A DNA stretch of 64,000 bases from Anadara kagoshimensis (Eukaryota > Mollusca > Bivalvia > Arcoida > Arcidae). Position 1 is the stretch's first letter. Every line of letters begins with the position of its first letter. The notes below the pieces were generated by a model, which searched no databases, was not told the origin of the DNA, and saw only the letters and a list, made by a program, of their open reading frames with translations. The stretch lies in the NCBI GenBank assembly GCA_021292105.1, contig CM037869.1, positions 4,187,001-4,251,000 of the forward strand, read 5' to 3'. Positions 46,521-57,580 of this stretch are shown piece by piece. Made by a program: the position numbers and the translations under genes.

Positions 46521-47402
46521 TAGCCCAAGAGCTAGTGGGGTTTGAAATATGTGTCAATGGCCAAAAGCTTTGAAGTTGTTTCTGATAGAAAATGTCTGTA
46601 GTTTTCGAATTTGGGCGTCTTGTGAATGAACTCGTTTCCGATTTTTTTCAGACGCGAGTTTTTACACTAGAATCGCATTTTTCAGCGGTTTTTCGGTAAT
46701 TTGATAATTCTGCATTATGGACGCGATATGGCCTTAAAATGTCTTATTACTGATGCGGTATCAAGAATTATGATCATTTTGACATTTAAGTTAAAAACTT
46801 CTTGATACATTTCAGATTTTTTTTTAAAATAACTATTTAGGAAAAAAATAGACCAAAAATTTTGCGTTTTTAATATTTTGCCCTCTTTTATGTCTTATAA
46901 AAAAATAATAAAAGCATTTAAGTGAAATGTTTTACCATATTGTCACAGCCTAATGTGTGTTTTGCATTCAATAAAAGTAGCTGCATATCATTTGGTAGGA
47001 AATTGCGGCACCCACAGTGGAAAAACTTTCCCCTACCCCAAAAAATTGCAAATTTCTCAAAAAATCGATCTTTACTACAAATTTTGCTATTAGTTGCCAT
47101 ACTGATTGTTATACCGTGTAAGCTTTAATACTTGGGTGACAACATTGAAGACCTCTAACTAAAAACTTCTTGTTAAGCATTCAATCTCAATTTTGTGGCC
47201 AATTTAAACAACCGAGTTTTGCGTTTTTACTTAATCTTTATTCGTTAAAGTCTTGTAGCGCATTCAAAAAAAGCCTGATTATCAATATACTATTTTATTT
47301 AGAATCCCTGATGTGTTGCTTTATTGTGCAAGTATAATGTGTAACAAAATCGTCACATTAACCCATTACCACGATTTATTCTTCCCCTACCCCAATATGC
47401 TA
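46521..47402 (+). repeat. E2 left terminal inverted repeat
   Basis: The arm contains TTCCCCTACCCCA near 47,029 and 47,385, 355 bp apart, the same motif and spacing as in E1. It ends just outside the coding relic's stop codon at 47,492. Confidence 0.9.
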
Positions 47403-47491
47403 ACGATATGCGAATTCACGGATATACTGTGTTAGTGCTCTTAGACAGGCTGGTTCAAAATAACTCGTATTCATTCAGAATTATAATTTCT

Positions 47492-48857
47492 TCATCTCAG
47501 TGTCTTCACTATCATACTGTCGGATTCACGTACATCCTCATCTTCTCCCATGTCATCCTCTGTAAAAGTTGTACTGTCCATCTTCAGTCTTATATCTTTC
47601 GGAATCTGTTCACCTTCAAACCAGTGAATCGCATACTTGTTATTTCTTTTTTCCATCCATTTTCTTGTGGAGTATTTAATGTAGGACAACTGCAATTGGC
47701 ATGTTTCCAAAAATATGCAACATATTCTGTTCGGAGGATTTTCTGAACAAGAACACTTTTACAAGGAGGTAGTGAACTCGGATCGGCTCCTTTGAGCTTT
47801 TCTAATGGGTCAGTTTGATTGTTGGAGCGTATTTCTCTCTGAAAATGGCAAATCGTGCTCATTACTGTTTTAATGTTTTTTTTGCCATACATTTCACAGA
47901 CAAAAGATTCCATTACCTTCATATCTCTTTCATTAACTCTTGATTTGTTCCAATATTTGAGAAAACGCTTCTGAAGTTGCACTTTTTTCAACGATATTAT
48001 AAGGCCTAATTTTACCTTTTCTAAGAATGCTGCAGTATAATCACATCCAGTGAAAGCATGGATAGCTGGAAGAACTTGGCACATTTCGATCCCAATTTCA
48101 TTGGACAGTTTTGTTAGATCAATAAATCGCCTAGTATTGGTGCCGTCAGTGCCTGAATCCATCCATATGTTTGCATGTATTTGGTGACAATGATACAATA
48201 AAATAACCATTACATCCGTGTCATTTGCTCTAACCACTACGGTTAGGAGAATCGGACCTTGAGGCAATGTATTGCACATGTAAGGTGATCCTGGTATCTG
48301 CCTCCTCGTGGGTACAGGCAAGATTGGACACTTCACTGCACACTACTGTTGCATCATTTTCGCAATAGAATTGATGGCAGTGGTCCTCTGTTGCATAATA
48401 TAATGTATGGCCTGCAAGAATGTCAGCATAGTTATCATTCTTCCATCTTGTAGCAAAAACGATAGTAATGACCTCTTGAAATTAGCAGATTTCAAAGCTG
48501 AACGGAAATCATGAGGTCGCTTGTGTTTTGGGCCCATTACTACAATATCTGGTCCACTGCTCTCTCCTCGCATATCTCTTTCAATATCTTTGATGGATGG
48601 ATGGAATATGTGTCACAAACAAAGTGTATTTCTTTTGCCAGTTTACATAATAGCTTGAGAATGGTTTTGGCTACACCTTCAAAAGTATCTGGTAGGTTTG
48701 ACAGCAACTGTATAAGGAACATGGCATCAACGACATAAGCATCAATTTGATTTGCAGCTGGAGGATCAGAATGAGCCTTGCTCTCTAACATTTTCATAAG
48801 TATTGATTTGTCGGTTTTATTCATATTCCCGTCAATTTGTGCAAGAGCTGGCGGCAC
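47492..48857 (-). other. XPG/FEN1-like (PIN-type) nuclease domain of the E2 relic
   Basis: Four acidic clusters appear in the order expected of FEN1-type nucleases: VVDAMF (Asp codon 48,726-48,728), HEEADTR (near 48,310), NDTDV (first Asp codon 48,220-48,222) and TGCDYT (48,031-48,048, like the GCDY of the FEN1 helix-turn-helix region). GPKHKRPHDF near 48.53 kb lies between the first two. The domain is followed by YAIHWFEGEQIPKDI and an acidic tail (EDDMGEDEDV) before the stop. Each motif is visible directly; the fold and metal-binding role are inferred from the FEN1 comparison. Confidence 0.65.
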
Positions 48858-51800
48858 GGGAGTGAGAGGATATTCAAAACTTTCTGCAAGTTTATATCTG
48901 TTGTCGTTGCCAAAAACAAAAGCCTACCAAATAGATCACGTGAACCTGTAGCTGTATGATTTTCTTTGCTTTCACCTCAACCCGAACCTTAAGTGCCAAA
49001 GATGCAAAAGTGCGCAATTGTTTCTTGTAAAGGTTTTTCAAATCTAGAGGGATCTGCAAAACACCATTTCTAAAGTCGTGAAAAGATTGCTCGCCATATT
49101 TTACCACAACTAAGTATCTCATTTTTCACATCATCTTTGACTCTGTTACCAGTTGATATGCACAGGAGATCCTCATTTCTTATCTCTGTATCAAACGGAT
49201 TCTTAGTTGCTTTAATACAGTCGATCAAACTAATTACATCTTTATTATCTCTCTGAATTCGCGACGGCTTGAGCTCTTGATTCACCCCCTTTTTCCGGAT
49301 TCCAGTTTTTGAGAGAAGAGCACCAACGATAGCACTGCGGACACTTCGTGTAATCATCCATCTTCGCCTGGCCGTATATGACTGGCTGAATGCAGAAATG
49401 CCAGTTAGACGAGATGCAGCATCAGCATTGATGTCTGCTCAAGTGTCATGTCCACTGGAATTCTGGAAAATGATTTATTCGAGCGTCTTATAGACAAACC
49501 ACCATTCTCAAGCATTGCTCTTGCTTGTGGATGACTTATATCAATGTTAAGTAAATTTAAGTGATAGCGTGTCATCCATCTTGCATAGTTTGGTCTATTA
49601 GCTGCAAAAAATACTGGACACATTTTTCCTAAGCAGTAAGTAAATAAAGGTAGATCGTTAGTTCGACAAGATCTACTGAAAAGTAACAGAAGTTCAACTA
49701 ATTCAATATACATAAACCAATACTGTGCTGTTGATCCATGGTTTCCAGTTCTTGTGTCATTGGAAAAGGCTTCATACATATCAAAAATAGATTTTAAATT
49801 TTCTTGCTCTAGAACGTTTTGCATTTCTTCTGAAGAAGTATTGTAATGAATTGTTCTAAACTGCTCGTAAAAGATTCAGATATCTGACCATGCTCTTCCA
49901 GAAAAGACCGAAAATGGAGAATACGGAAAGAAAGAGATAATATAGTATGCATTCTCTGACATCTGTTATAATGCTTCCCTTTTATGAACCCATTTAGAGA
50001 CCCATTCTGCCAGAACTTTGGTCTCGGTTAGCACATATGGTCCGCCAGAGCCCTCAATTAAGTGACCAAGAGCGCCAAAATATGCCAACATTATATGGAA
50101 AGGACCAAAACATATGAAAATATTGTCGTACTTTGGTGATTCTTCCGATTGTATCTGCATCGCTGGTTTAGCTATGGCAAGATCATAGTGGACAATTGCT
50201 GTGTTATCAGAACATTCCCGTGCCACAATCTGCGATCGACCGTAATGTTTCCGACACCACATCTAATCGGGTCGGTGGCAAACTTATATTGTCCATATAG
50301 CCTATCACTTGCTCTGGTAGATGATCTACTGTGATTAGAGAATTCCATCCTGACACATGGGTATATTAGAAAATAAATGGTGACAAATCACCATGTTAAA
50401 TCCCTTTTTCTGGTCTCATTTAAATTAGAGGGTCCGAAATTGCTTTTACGGGATATTGAAATTTTGTTATTTTTGGACGCTTTCTGTAAGATTCTAAAAT
50501 AGGTCCTCAATAATCTAAAGAGCGTTTACGTTTCAATGACTTTGTTTGTGTAGTGGATACTTGTGGAATTCCTAGAGAGTCCCCATTGAATGTTGTTCGT
50601 CGGGAGTGTTCTGGTAACATATTCCAACTGTGTCGTGCAAAGTTCCGCTTCCAGACAAAGTCCGGTGTTTTCATCATAATTATCCCAAGCCGTTCCGGTT
50701 GACAAGTTTGGAATTTTCAGTAATCCATCAGGAGTTAGCTGATTCCTGTCTGATATTGTCATTGCAAGTTCAGTTTCAAGTGTCTCCGCAACATGGTAAC
50801 TTATTGAGTGCCCTAAATGATTTAGTACTTCAATAATTTTCCTACTACCAGTCATACTTTTTAAAACCCAGTCCAAGACATAAATGTTTTGATGGCTTTA
50901 TTTCGCCATGGTTACAGCAAACAAAGCAATCTGCTGCTGAACTGATGCATCTATCATTCTTCAGAAGGTTCTTTTGTTGAAGACCCTGTATATAGAGTTT
51001 TAAAAAAACTTAAGTATGTCTGGGGGGTTAGCTTGGCCTTTCTGTATTTCATTTACAGTCAATGGGTTCTGTAATTGGGGACATGTCTTTGACATTTCTA
51101 ATATTGTATTTCGCAACTGGTATGCAGCTTCAGTGACTTTGGAATTTAATAAAAACGTATTATGGAAACCTATAATCTGATCTGTATCTAGAAAGCTTGG
51201 ATATAATATTTTGCCTGTCGTTTACCTATTTTACTCATGCAAATATCATCTTTGAAGTGATTTAGAAGTTTTACTTCTAAAGTCTCTGGATGGTATATGA
51301 GGAGCAATCAAGACCAATGTCCATCAGCATTGTAGTGTAATATTCATACAAGGAGGCAATTGTTACAGCTTGACCTTGTGCTATAACGTTTTTATTTATG
51401 TATTCGGTCAACCATTTAAATGCTTTTTCGTGTCTAGCCTAATGTTGCCATATTCTGTCTTAGCAGACCCGGGTATACACCTCTCAGAAAGATTTAAGTA
51501 ATGTTTTCGGCAGCTATGGTGATTTAACCTCTTTAGCAACAAAATCTATATCACAAACTCTGGCAATCATATCTGTATCACCCAGAACCATTGCAGCATT
51601 TTTTATTTTTTCTCCCGCTTCCAAACTTTCACAATTGCCTAACTGTTCCCTTTTCTTACCCTTCGTCAGGAGGCCACAAAAACAAACATACGGGAAGAAA
51701 AATACCGGAGGAGGAAGTTTCGTCCGATAAATGTTCAGTGTGGGATCTTAAAGTGTAAGAAACTCTTTTCTTTCTACAGTGGAAAAAGACTCTAGTTCTT

Positions 51801-52091
51801 TTTTTGAGACAGCAGTGAAGTTCTTGTAACACATTCTGTGATAACCATTGGTTTTAGGATCAAAGTTTGAGGAAGATCTTGACAAATTTGTTTATATTTG
51901 TGGGATTTTGTTTTCGAAGACGATATCAGCAACTTTTGCCACTTTACTCCATGTTGTTTCATCAAAAGGTTAATTTCTATATCTTGGAAACGTTTATCGA
52001 CATGAAGGCAACAAACAAGATTTGTTTCATCTGTGCTATCGCCCTGTAATATCTGTTTCCCCTTAGATGTATCCAGCCGTGTGCTGGCCAT
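47492..52091 (-). pseudogene. Academ-like transposase with XPG-type nuclease, frameshifted
   Basis: The conceptual protein runs from Met at 52,091 to the stop at 47,492 and would be about 1,500 residues. It is broken into pieces in different frames: 51,792-52,091, 50,526-50,876, 49,966-50,262, 49,405-49,824, 49,070-49,357, 48,892-49,122, 48,540-48,857, 48,343-48,573, 47,590-48,336 and 47,492-47,710. These pieces keep the order of a widespread animal transposon protein: an N-terminal stretch with Cys/His (CYKNF-like) residues; the GPFHIMLAYFGALGHLIEGS block near 50.1 kb; WMTRYHLNLLNIDISHPQAR then VDMTLEQT near 49.5 kb; RDNKDV near 49.25 kb; and the nuclease. Frame changes near 48,590, 48,450 and 48,240 and at the 47.7-kb join are visible by reading adjacent frames. 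Transposase function is inferred from the element context. It is not functional as assembled. Confidence 0.8.
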
Positions 52092-52639
52092 GTTGCAACA
52101 CTTCTAATGAAATGACAATGAGTTATCACAAACAAATCGCAAAATATTATTACAGTGATTTTAATTCAGTCACGGAATCAATAGAATTAACAAACAGATT
52201 ACTTATCTGCGTCAAAACTTCATTGATTCTATTGTGAACACGGATTCTTTTTAAAAACAAATATTAAATAAAATCAACTTGTTCACACGAAATATAAACG
52301 GTAACAAAACAATAGAAAAAAGGGGTGAATAGTTTTTTCTTACTTATCATAAACAACAACCATATGAAAGTATCTATAATTGCAACCACGTGTGATTTGC
52401 AATGACAGAAACGTAACACAAACGCTTTGCGCAGCGCCATCTGCCGAGTCATACAAAAGGGCGTGGCACTATCATGCTTAATAATACAAAAAATCAAAGC
52501 ATTGAATAAACAAGCTAACAGCGTAATTTACTATATGTTTCAAGTACAAATTTACGTTATAACACTCTACCGTGTTTAAAATCTCACTGCCTGAGAACGC
52601 ACAAGTGTAAAATCAATATCTCGCGAACTCGCTTATTTA
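52092..52639. other. E2 5' noncoding interior
   Basis: This lies between the presumed start codon (minus strand, 52,091) and the right arm. It is the likely place for the element's promoter and 5' leader, but I see no clear TATA or initiator to call. Confidence 0.4.
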
Positions 52640-53521
52640 TTGCATATGGGTAGGGGGAAGAATAAATTGTGGTGAAAGGGTTGTGTGACGATTGTGTTAT
52701 ACATTATACTTGCACAATAAAGCACAAACATCAGGGATTCTAAATAAAATAGTATATTGATAATCAGGCTTTTTTGAATGCGCTACAAGACTTTAACGAA
52801 TAAAGATAAGTAAAAACGCAAAACTCGGTGTTTAAAATTGGCCACAAAATTGAGATTGAATGCTTAACAAGAAGTTTTTTAGTTAGAGGTCTTCAATGTT
52901 GTCACCCAAGTATTAAAGCTTACACGGATATAACAATCAGTATGGCAACTAATAGCAAAATTTGTAGTAAAGATCGATTTTTTGAGAAATTTGCAATTTT
53001 TGGGGTAGGGGAAAGTTTTTCCACTGTGGGTGCCGCAATCCTACCAAATGATATGCAGCTACTTTTATTGAATGCAAAACACATTAGGCTGTGACAATAT
53101 GGTAAAACATTTCACTTAAATGCTTTATTATTTTTTATAAGACATAAAAGAGGGCAAAATATTAAAAACGCAAAATTTTGGTCTATTTTTTTTCCTAAAA
53201 TAGTTATTTAAAAAAAAATCTGAAATGTATCAAGAAGTTTTTAACTTAAATGTCAACAATGATCATAATTCTTGATAACCGCATCAGTAATAAGACATTT
53301 TAAGGCCATATCGCGTCCATAATGCAGAATTATCAAATTACCGAAAAACCGGCTGAAAAATGCGATTCTAGTGTAAAAACTCGCGTCTGAAAAAAAATCG
53401 GAAACGAGTTCATTCACAAGACGCCCAAATTCGAAAACTACAGACATTTTTCTATCAGAAACAACCTTCAAAGCTTTTGGCCATTGACACATATTTCAAA
53501 AACCCACTAGCTCTTGGGCTA
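52640..53521 (-). repeat. E2 right terminal inverted repeat
   Basis: The inverted counterpart of 46,521-47,402. GGGGTAGGGGAAAG near 53,002 and GGGTAGGGGGAAGAATAAAT near 52,650 are the inverted subterminal motifs. Small indels separate the arms. Confidence 0.9.
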
Positions 53522-54703
53522 AATGTTGTTGCATAACAAGGTACCTTATAGGCCAAGCACATAGGTCAAGCACACAGGGACAATGTTGTTTGTCCATAAC
53601 AAGGTACCTTATAGGTCAAGCGCACAGGTCAATGTTGTTTGTCCATAACAAGGTACCTTATAGGTGAAGCACACAGGTCAATATTGTTTGTCCATAACAA
53701 GGTACGTTTATGAAGCACAGGTCAAACACACAGGACAATGTTGTTTGTCCATAACAAGGTACCTTATAGGCCAAGCACATAGGTCAATGTTGTTTGTCCA
53801 TAACAAGGTACCTTATAGGTCAAGCACACAGGTCAATGTTGTTTGTCCATAACAAGGTACATTATAGGTCAAGCACACAGGTCAATATGGTTGTCCATGA
53901 CAAGGTACCTATAGGTCAAGCACACAGGTGAATGTTGTTTGTCCATAACAAGGTACCTTATAGGTCAAGCGCACAGGTCAATGTTGTTTGTCCATAACAA
54001 GGTACCTTATAGGTCAAGCACACAGGTCAATATTGTTTGTCCATGACAAGGTACCTTATAGGTCAAGCACACAGGAATGTTGTTTGTCCATAACAAGGTA
54101 CCTTATAGGTCAAGCACACAGGTCAATGTTGTTTGTCATAACAAGGTACCTTATAGGTCAAGCACACAGGTCAATGTTGTTTGTCCATAACAAGGTACCT
54201 TATAGGTCAAGCACACAGGTCAATGTTGTTTGTCCATAACAAGGTACATTATAGGTCAAGCACACAGGTCAATGTTGTTTGTCCATAACAAGGTACTTAT
54301 AGGTCAAGCACACAGGTCAATGTTGTTTGTCCATAACAAGGTACATTATAGGTCAAGCACACAGGTCAATGGTTTGTCCATAACAAGGTACATTATAGGT
54401 CAAGCACACAGGTCAATGTGTTTGTCCATACAAGGTACCTTATAGGTCAAGCACACAGGTCAATGTTGTTTGTCCATAACAAGGTACCTTATAGGTCAAG
54501 CACACAGGTCAATGTTGTTTGTCCATAACAAGGTACATTAAAGGTCAAGCACACAGGTCAATGTTGTTTGTCCATAACAAGGTACATTATAGGTCAAGCA
54601 CACAGGTCAATGTTGTTTGTCCATAACAAGGTACATTATAGGTCAAGCACAGGTCAAAAAATGTTGTTGTTTGTCCATAACAAGGTCCATTATAGGTCAA
54701 GCA
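53522..54703. repeat. 49-bp satellite, right block, about 24 copies, running into the gap
   Basis: The same monomer and phase as before E2, starting in the long CATAGGTCAAGCACACAGGG variant also seen at 46,340-46,520. This confirms that E2 split one array. The block ends at the N run, so its true length is unknown. Confidence 0.97.
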
Positions 54704-55703
54704 NNNNNNNNNNNNNNNNNNNNNNNNNNNNNNNNNNNNNNNNNNNNNNNNNNNNNNNNNNNNNNNNNNNNNNNNNNNNNNNNNNNNNNNNNNNNNNNNN
54801 NNNNNNNNNNNNNNNNNNNNNNNNNNNNNNNNNNNNNNNNNNNNNNNNNNNNNNNNNNNNNNNNNNNNNNNNNNNNNNNNNNNNNNNNNNNNNNNNNNNN
54901 NNNNNNNNNNNNNNNNNNNNNNNNNNNNNNNNNNNNNNNNNNNNNNNNNNNNNNNNNNNNNNNNNNNNNNNNNNNNNNNNNNNNNNNNNNNNNNNNNNNN
55001 NNNNNNNNNNNNNNNNNNNNNNNNNNNNNNNNNNNNNNNNNNNNNNNNNNNNNNNNNNNNNNNNNNNNNNNNNNNNNNNNNNNNNNNNNNNNNNNNNNNN
55101 NNNNNNNNNNNNNNNNNNNNNNNNNNNNNNNNNNNNNNNNNNNNNNNNNNNNNNNNNNNNNNNNNNNNNNNNNNNNNNNNNNNNNNNNNNNNNNNNNNNN
55201 NNNNNNNNNNNNNNNNNNNNNNNNNNNNNNNNNNNNNNNNNNNNNNNNNNNNNNNNNNNNNNNNNNNNNNNNNNNNNNNNNNNNNNNNNNNNNNNNNNNN
55301 NNNNNNNNNNNNNNNNNNNNNNNNNNNNNNNNNNNNNNNNNNNNNNNNNNNNNNNNNNNNNNNNNNNNNNNNNNNNNNNNNNNNNNNNNNNNNNNNNNNN
55401 NNNNNNNNNNNNNNNNNNNNNNNNNNNNNNNNNNNNNNNNNNNNNNNNNNNNNNNNNNNNNNNNNNNNNNNNNNNNNNNNNNNNNNNNNNNNNNNNNNNN
55501 NNNNNNNNNNNNNNNNNNNNNNNNNNNNNNNNNNNNNNNNNNNNNNNNNNNNNNNNNNNNNNNNNNNNNNNNNNNNNNNNNNNNNNNNNNNNNNNNNNNN
55601 NNNNNNNNNNNNNNNNNNNNNNNNNNNNNNNNNNNNNNNNNNNNNNNNNNNNNNNNNNNNNNNNNNNNNNNNNNNNNNNNNNNNNNNNNNNNNNNNNNNN
55701 NNN
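54704..55703. other. Assembly gap of exactly 1,000 N
   Basis: The round length suggests a placeholder. Any open frame crossing it is meaningless. Because satellite enters on the left and different sequence leaves on the right, the gap probably hides more satellite. Confidence 0.98.
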
Positions 55704-55870
55704 TCCGTGCACTCCCCAACTGTTTCGTTAATCGTCATTTTCCGTGATCTCCGAATTGTTTCTCTCAATTGACATTTTCCGTCTCTCATCCTTTTCATTG
55801 AACTCAGATTGGTGTTATAATTGTCATTTTCCGTGAACTCCAATTGTTGATCTTAATTGTCTTTTTCCTT
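55704..55870. repeat. Degenerate tandem repeat, units of about 36-52 bp
   Basis: GTCATTTTCCGTGATCTCC, GACATTTTCCGTCTCTCATC, GTCATTTTCCGTGAACTCC and GTCTTTTTCC mark about four units, each followed by an AATTGTT-type block. The array is truncated by the gap. Confidence 0.75.
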
Positions 55871-56377
55871 TTGTCCTTTCCCTCTTACGTCACCAATTGA
55901 TGTTTTAGTTCCTGTATTCATTATTAGATAAACCGGAAGAGGAGATCCGTGTCGAGCAACATGTTATAATCATAAGTACAGCTGGTACACATATTAATGT
56001 TTAGAACACAAATAAGAAACGTGTTGACTTAAAATCGTAAAACATGGTAAGTTCTTTTTTATTTTTCACATTTATTAATATATTTTTTGATTTGTAAAAA
56101 AAATTACATTGACGTTTGTAAGAAGAAACTTGATGTTTTGTTAAACGATAGAGTTCTGGATAAGTTCTGTTATTCAGAGGTTCCTAACTCGTTACGTAAA
56201 TGAAGAAGTTGCTTAAGGTAAAGTTTTGTTAAGCCAGTTACAACTCTTGCACCTTCAATATTTTTCTATTATACTTTCTGTAAGTACAGTTAGTACATGT
56301 ATATTAATGTTTAGATCACAAACTAGGAAAGTCACATTAAAATTTGTAGTAGAGGAACTTGATCTTGGCAATACCAC
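55871..56377. repeat. Unassigned DNA with one pair of direct repeats
   Basis: The block 55,972-56,042 (AAGTACAGCTGGTACACATA, TTAATGTTTAGAACACAAAT) recurs at 56,280-56,350 (AAGTACAGTTAGTACATGTA, TTAATGTTTAGATCACAAAC). No gene seen. Confidence 0.6.
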
Positions 56378-56492
56378 ATGGTTATACATCGTCTATCCAG
56401 ATCACAATCTCAAAAGCAAAGTAAAAACTTTGGAAACTGGCAAATTAAATTAAACACGCAAACTTCCACCAGGAAAGTGAGACCGGGTGTTG
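56378..56492 (-). repeat. Dispersed repeat family C, reversed copy
   Basis: TCCAGATCACAATCTCAAAA, GCAAAGTAAAAACTTTGGAA, ACTGGCAAATTAAATTAAAC, ACTTCCACCAGGAAAGTGAG and ACCGGGTGTTG match the reversed family order. Copies reaching 15 and 56 kb show the family is widely scattered. Confidence 0.7.
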
Positions 56493-57382
56493 TCTACATT
56501 GGAAAATACAATCGATCTATGAATAATTATGTTAAATGTTGTGGTGTGGTGATGTGGTGTCTTGATTTTCAAATACAATCACAAAAACAGTGTATGCTAG
56601 TCATCAGACAATGGAAAACTTTACTACTCGAATAAGAGTTCTGCTATGCCGAACAAGATACTAAGTATGCCAGATGCCAGTTTACTTTTTTGCCTGTTGG
56701 TAAATGATTACAAGGATGGAAAAGTATAAAGAGATGTCCTAGAATGGATACTTGTAGCTAACTTTACTCCCATAAGTAACTAGCTACTAATAGATAACTT
56801 TTCTTCTACAAGTAGCCAGTTATTAGTGGCAAGTAGCCAGTTACTAGACTTTACCTTTCTAAGATTTGAGAAAGTCTACTACTATTTTAGGTTTACGTTG
56901 TTTTGCATTAAGAAGGGGTTTAAAAGATAATGGTAATTTGTTTGTCAAAAATTATATACGAGTAGAATCAGCTCGTTCCAGTCTCTGATAGTATCAGGGG
57001 GTAAGCCTTGGAAACATGCATGAGAGTTACAGAGAATTGTATGTATTTGGTCAGAATGTCTTGTTAAGGGGTGAATTTTAATTCGTGGTACTAAAAACAT
57101 CAAAATAACGAACTGAGTACAAGCAAGTATGTGATTGTTTCTTTTGCTCGGTGGAGATTCCAAAACCTGTATCATAATAAAGAGCTTGTTTGGACACAGT
57201 TTTGTTACGTCAGTTAAATTCTTGTAGATTTAAGGTTAAGTTTTTACTTCTAGTAATACAATATCAACATATTCCAATATCACATGTATAAAGCAAAGAA
57301 GAAGTTTTGAAGAGAATCTCTGCTTAGAAGAAATTTAAGCTTCCTAATAATATTTACTCTAATAAAAGAGAAGCTTTTAAAA
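56493..57382. other. Unassigned DNA
   Basis: At 56,745-56,860 AAGTAGCCAGTTACTAG-type motifs repeat imperfectly three to four times. Otherwise no gene or repeat recognised. Confidence 0.45.
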
Positions 57383-57580
57383 GTACAGTGCAGACTTGCC
57401 GAAAGTTTAACACATGGCGAATGAAAAGGTGTCTTAGCTCGGCTGCCGAGAAATTGATAGTTAGTGACCAAAAAGCTACCGAGAGATACATAGAATGCTA
57501 CCATAAACTTGTCGAGTTATAGCTAAAAAAGAGTTGAGCCGCCAATTCAGCTTAGTATTAAACCTTCGACAGGTCTGTAT
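57383..57580. mobile_element. MITE family B, copy B8
   Basis: The left end GTACAGTGCAGACTTGCCGA followed by AAGTTTAACAC pairs with the right end CAGCTTAGTATTAAACCTTC followed by GACAGGTCTGTATG. The interior includes AGCTCGGCTGCCGAG and CTACCGAGAGATACATAGA, as in B4 and B6. Confidence 0.75.

Larger units (their letters stand above)
46521..53521 (-). mobile_element. E2: 7.0-kb Academ-like DNA transposon inserted in the satellite
   Basis: The terminal inverted repeats begin TAGCCCAAGAGCTAGTGGG. AAT flanks both ends (46,518-46,520 and 53,522-53,524), restoring GACAATGTTGTT of the satellite when the element is removed. The arms are about 880 bp (46,521-47,402 and 52,640-53,521). One long minus-strand coding relic fills the interior (47,492-52,091). 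Its C-terminal half looks like an XPG/FEN1-type nuclease. Long termini, a 3-bp duplication and an XPG-like nuclease fit the Academ superfamily as I know it. Other superfamilies with 3-bp duplications lack that nuclease. The clean boundaries suggest a fairly recent insertion, but the frame is already broken. Confidence 0.85.

Noticed and set aside
54568-55843. Long open frames across the N run
   Set aside because: The open length is made of undetermined bases.
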